From NCBI RefSeq assembly GCF_022063185.1, contig NZ_CP091913.1, positions 5,185,141 to 5,249,140 on the forward strand: a DNA stretch of 64,000 bases, written 5' to 3'. The DNA comes from Nostoc sp. UHCC 0870. Lineage in GTDB: Bacteria > Cyanobacteriota > Cyanobacteriia > Cyanobacteriales > Nostocaceae. Shown piece after piece: positions 61,701 through 64,000 of this stretch (its first letter is position 1; every line of letters starts with the position of its first letter). The notes under the pieces are model-generated. The model was not told where the DNA came from, did no database searches, and saw nothing but the letters and a program-made list of their open reading frames with translations. The position numbers and the translations under genes are program-made.

Positions 61701-61933
61701 CTGAATCAGCAGGAGCATGGTAGCCTCGAATTACAGGCAAGTCTTCCCTGGAGTTGGTGAGCAACGCTTAACAAATCAATAAGTTCTAAGTAGAACGGCG
61801 TAAATAATTAAAGGTTTGTAGTAAGGACTTTAGTCCTAAAATAAGGACTAAAGTCCTTACTACGAACTCAATCCTATTTTTTTACATTACTTAACATAGT
61901 TTTGTTTTTTCAAGTTGTTCTACTTAAGCCATT
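61701..61933. other. Spacer before hicB with a palindromic repeat
   Basis: No gene lies here beyond the short dead-end copy of the DUF938 start (61678-61764). The REP-like palindrome at 61814-61867 fills its centre; the hicBA promoter must lie after it. Confidence 0.5.
61814..61867. repeat. REPIN-like inverted pair of palindromes
   Basis: GTTTGTAGTAAG plus AAGGACTTTAGTCCT in one arm is matched by the inverted second arm with one mismatch over 24 bp; the spacer is 6 bases. Each arm is itself a hairpin. It lies 67 bases before hicB. Confidence 0.9.
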
Positions 61934-62143
61934 ATGAAAACCTTTACTGCGGTTGTTGAGAAAGACATGGACACTGGTTTATATGTGGGCTACGTTCCTG
62001 GGTTTCCTGGCGCGCATTCTCAAGCTGAAACTTTAGACGAGTTACAGATGAATCTGCGTGAAGTAATCGAGATGTTACTAGAGGATAAAAATCCAACTTT
62101 CACAACTGAATTTGTTGGTACTCAGCAAATTGTCATTTCTTAG
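61934..62143 (+). CDS. hicB: HicB-type antitoxin (short)
   Basis: This 69-aa protein has the HicB partial RNase H fold (YVGYVPGFPGAHSQAETLDELQMNLREVIEMLLED in parts). It lacks the C-terminal DNA-binding domain of longer HicB proteins, so it probably neutralises HicA without repressing strongly by itself. It precedes hicA by 3 bases. Confidence 0.87.
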   Translation: MKTFTAVVEKDMDTGLYVGYVPGFPGAHSQAETLDELQMNLREVIEMLLEDKNPTFTTEFVGTQQIVIS

Positions 62144-62146
62144 CTC

Positions 62147-62371
62147 ATGAGCAGTATTCCTGTTTTGAAACCTCAAGAGGTTGTTCGCATACTAGAAAAT
62201 CTCGGTTTTGTAGAAGTTCGTCAAAGAGGTTCACATAAGCAGTTTCGCCATGAAGACGGTCGAGCAACAACTGTTCCATTTCACAAAGGTCGTGATATTT
62301 CCCCCAGACTGCTCAAACAGATTGCGAGTGACGTTGAATTGACAGTTGAAGAGTTTTTGGAATCCAGGTAA
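62147..62371 (+). CDS. hicA: HicA-type mRNA interferase toxin
   Basis: This 74-aa double-stranded-RNA-binding-like toxin has the catalytic histidine in RQRGSHKQFRHEDGR and the typical VPFHKGRDISPRLLKQIASD (in parts). It blocks translation by cutting mRNA when HicB is lost. A 104-bp direct repeat begins on the base after its stop codon. Confidence 0.88.
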   Translation: MSSIPVLKPQEVVRILENLGFVEVRQRGSHKQFRHEDGRATTVPFHKGRDISPRLLKQIASDVELTVEEFLESR

Positions 62372-62475
62372 TAAGGCTTGAGTCATAGCTTAACCCTCAA
62401 GACAAAATTAATATAATATGCGCGGGCGATCGCTGTTAGCTTAATTATCAGATGAATATCCCAGACAGGCTACAC
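62372..62475. repeat. 104-bp direct repeat, right copy (partner 61597-61700)
   Basis: It provides the promoter region and the first codons of the intact DUF938 gene. With the left copy it brackets hicBA exactly. Confidence 0.9.
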
Positions 62476-63123
62476 AGTCAAATGAATACACCACAAGAAG
62501 ACGCACGGAAATACGCCCCAGCTACACAGCGCAATCGTGAACCCATTCTAGAACTGCTTTTGCAAGTCTTACCCACCAGTGGCACTATCTTGGAAATAGC
62601 AAGCGGTACTGGCGAACATTCCATATTTTTTGCCCCCCGCCTCACTCCCCGTCAATGGCTACCTTCTGATCCTAATCCCGAATTACGGGCTAGTATTGCA
62701 ACTTGGGCAGAACATTTCCCCAGCGATAATCTTTATCCCCCTCTAGAACTGGATGCTGCACAACCAATTTGGCCAGTAGAAAAAGACCAAGACAGTCATT
62801 ACTCCCCCATAGTTGCCATTGTAAATATTAATATGATTCACATTTCCCCTTGGTCAGCCTGTTTGGGACTAATGGCGGGTGCTGGGCGCATTTTACCCCC
62901 AGGCGGTATTCTCTATTTATATGGCCCCTATAAACAAGACGGAAAACATACCGCACCCAGTAACGCGGCGTTTGACGAATCTTTACGCGCTCAAAATCCA
63001 GAGTGGGGTGTACGCAACTTAGAGGACGTTGTAGCAGTCGCTAGTAAAGAAAATCTCAACTTACAGGCAACTTACCAAATGCCAGCCAATAATCTGTCAG
63101 TAGTATTTCATCGTTCTAAGTAG
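62452..63123 (+). CDS. DUF938 SAM-dependent methyltransferase-like protein
   Basis: This 223-aa protein has KYAPATQRNREPILELLLQVL (in parts), ILEIASGTGEHSIFFAP (SAM motif I), WLPSDPNPELRASI and MIHISPWSACLGLMAGAGRILPPGG (in parts), the DUF938 pattern. The substrate is unknown. A later ATG at 62482 is also possible. Its stop codon is the first three bases of the dispersed repeat at 63121. Confidence 0.82.
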   Translation: MNIPDRLHSQMNTPQEDARKYAPATQRNREPILELLLQVLPTSGTILEIASGTGEHSIFFAPRLTPRQWLPSDPNPELRASIATWAEHFPSDNLYPPLELDAAQPIWPVEKDQDSHYSPIVAIVNINMIHISPWSACLGLMAGAGRILPPGGILYLYGPYKQDGKHTAPSNAAFDESLRAQNPEWGVRNLEDVVAVASKENLNLQATYQMPANNLSVVFHRSK

Positions 63124-63214
63124 CCATCATGAACTGCGTACACAAGAAAACATGAAAAAGTCTTTCCCTTACACCCCTATACCCTTACACCCCTACACCC
63201 CTTTTTCAAGTCAG
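63121..63214 (+). repeat. Dispersed repeat, copy 2 (partner at 12292-12374)
   Basis: It shares both ends with the first copy (TAGCCATCATGAACTGCG and CTTTTTCAAGTCAG). The interior here is TACACCC-type heptamers. It supplies the stop codon of the DUF938 gene. Confidence 0.85.
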
Positions 63215-63231
63215 TACATTAATTTTAATAG

Positions 63232-63289
63232 GTTTGTAGTAAGCACTTTAGTGCTTTTCTATTTAAGGACTAAAGTCCTTACTACAAAC
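63232..63289. repeat. REPIN-like inverted pair of palindromes, variant
   Basis: The left arm hairpin is AAGCACTTTAGTGCTT and the right arm is AAGGACTAAAGTCCTT; both carry GTTTGTAGT leads in opposite orientation. The left arm differs from the other copies at two positions that still pair with each other. Confidence 0.9.
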
Positions 63290-63310
63290 AAACTTAACTC
63301 AATGAAAGTA

Positions 63311-63383
63311 TGGAGGTTAGCGGACTCGAACCGCTGACATCCTGCTTGCAAAGCAGGCGCTCTACCAACTGAGCTAAACCCCC
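63311..63383 (-). tRNA. tRNA-Ala (anticodon UGC)
   Basis: The reverse complement folds as a 73-nt cloverleaf: acceptor GGGGGTT/AACCTCC with a G3-U70 pair (the alanine identity element), D-arm AGCTCAGTTGGTAGAGC, anticodon stem CCTGC/GCAGG around TTTGCAA, and T-arm with GTTCGAG. CCA is not encoded. Confidence 0.97.
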
Positions 63384-63455
63384 GTAAAATAAAAATGTGA
63401 GTAATTTTATTTCACTTAGATAAATATACCAGAAAGTTGTAATTTTACCAAAGGG

Positions 63456-64000
63456 ATGAACCAAGAAAATACCCAAATTGTTGCCGCGTTTTATAAATTC
63501 GTGAGTTTACCGGATTTTACCGAGATGCAAGCACCCTTATTGTCTTATTGTTTAGCACAAGGCATTAAGGGAACGATTCTTTTAGCCAAAGAAGGAATCA
63601 ACGGGACGATCGCAGGTTCGCGTCCAGCAATAGACTCAATTCTTAGCCATCTGCGTTCTTTTCCTCGCTTCACAGACTTAGAACACAAGGAATCTACGGC
63701 TGAAAACCCACCTTTTGAAAAGATGAAGGTGCGTTTAAAAAAAGAAATTGTGACTTTGGGTGTACCGGAAGTTGACCCAAATCAACAGGTAGGTATTTAC
63801 GTCACCCCTCAGGAATGGAATGATTTAATTGCTGACCCAGATGTCACCGTGATTGATACTCGCAACGATTACGAGGTACATATCGGTACTTTTAAAAGGG
63901 CGCAAAATCCACAAACCGATTCCTTCCGCGAGTTTCCCGAATATGTCAGTCAAAACCTTGACCCCAATCAACACAAAAAAGTAGCCATGTTCTGCACTGG
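63456..64000 (+). CDS. trhO: tRNA uridine(34) hydroxylase TrhO (rhodanese family), partial
   Basis: The gene runs off the window. It starts MNQENTQIVAAFYKFVSLPD and has LLAKEGINGTIAGS and the rhodanese entry VTVIDTRNDYEVHIGTF (in parts), the UPF0176/TrhO pattern. The window ends in VAMFCTG, within the catalytic-cysteine loop. The enzyme hydroxylates uridine 34 of some tRNAs. AAGGG directly precedes the ATG at 63456. Placement beside a tRNA gene is probably coincidental. Confidence 0.9.
   Translation, partial: MNQENTQIVAAFYKFVSLPDFTEMQAPLLSYCLAQGIKGTILLAKEGINGTIAGSRPAIDSILSHLRSFPRFTDLEHKESTAENPPFEKMKVRLKKEIVTLGVPEVDPNQQVGIYVTPQEWNDLIADPDVTVIDTRNDYEVHIGTFKRAQNPQTDSFREFPEYVSQNLDPNQHKKVAMFCT

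Noticed and set aside
63294..63476. A 60-codon minus-strand frame reading GGLAQLVERLLCKQDV
   Set aside because: It is the translation of the tRNA-Ala gene, a common false ORF.

Overview
The window looks like chromosome from a filamentous, Nostoc/Anabaena-type cyanobacterium. The HIP1 octamer GCGATCGC recurs throughout, intergenic spaces carry short heptamer tandem repeats (STRRs) of the kind known from Nostocales, and the gene families are cyanobacterial (ScpA, TerC, biosynthetic SpeA, DUF1499, Uma2, RsbRD-type sensor kinase). Most genes are ordinary housekeeping or transport genes. The unusual material is in the repeats, the broken genes and the small mobile elements.

Layout. 0-3.4 kb: a minus-strand ABC importer of the NrtA/CmpA type (permease, binding protein, ATPase). 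4-7 kb: a sensor histidine kinase convergent with a beta-propeller/transglutaminase protein, separated by 17 copies of a heptamer. 7.3-12 kb: a P-type Ca2+-ATPase, recF and a hypothetical gene. 12.4-18.5 kb: a PEP-synthase-like enzyme, a baeRF-type protein, scpA and an NDP-sugar pyrophosphorylase. 18.6-23.5 kb: speA, ndk, terC, a truncated EH-signature-like fragment and a secreted hypothetical. 23.6-26.8 kb: a PotA-PotD-PotB-type polyamine importer with only one permease. 27-31.7 kb: PBP2, then exbB-exbD divergent from a long tonB. 31.6-33.5 kb: a seven-bladed WD40 protein and a ferric-reductase-like membrane protein.

33.9-42.7 kb is one co-directional minus-strand surface-glycan cluster: four GT2 glycosyltransferases, an ABC exporter, a methyltransferase and a GT4 enzyme. 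Its upstream edge has an internally deleted IS630-type element with intact inverted repeats, next to a truncated large-protein gene. 44.7-47.5 kb holds a GH10-like secreted hydrolase and a membrane M50 protease. 47.7-49.3 kb is a TnpB element with a divergent 60-codon ORF. 49.3-53.8 kb: DUF305, DUF1499, leuC, leuD and two small genes. 53.8-58.4 kb: an orphan HigA-type antitoxin, a chimeric scar of a monooxygenase and HigB, and a three-subunit molybdenum hydroxylase. 58.5-64 kb: an FTR1 iron permease, an acyltransferase, Uma2, a hicBA cassette between direct repeats, a DUF938 methyltransferase, tRNA-Ala(UGC) and the start of trhO.

Functional themes are nutrient import (nitrate/bicarbonate-like, polyamine, TonB-dependent, iron), polyamine synthesis (speA) beside polyamine uptake, leucine biosynthesis, envelope and glycan building, and small selfish modules. 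Several coding regions have been altered by repeats: RecF has a repeat-like internal insertion, the PEP-synthase-like protein has a repeat-encoded tail, and the WD40 protein ends in a palindromic repeat. Assignments rest on motif recognition by eye; no database search was possible.
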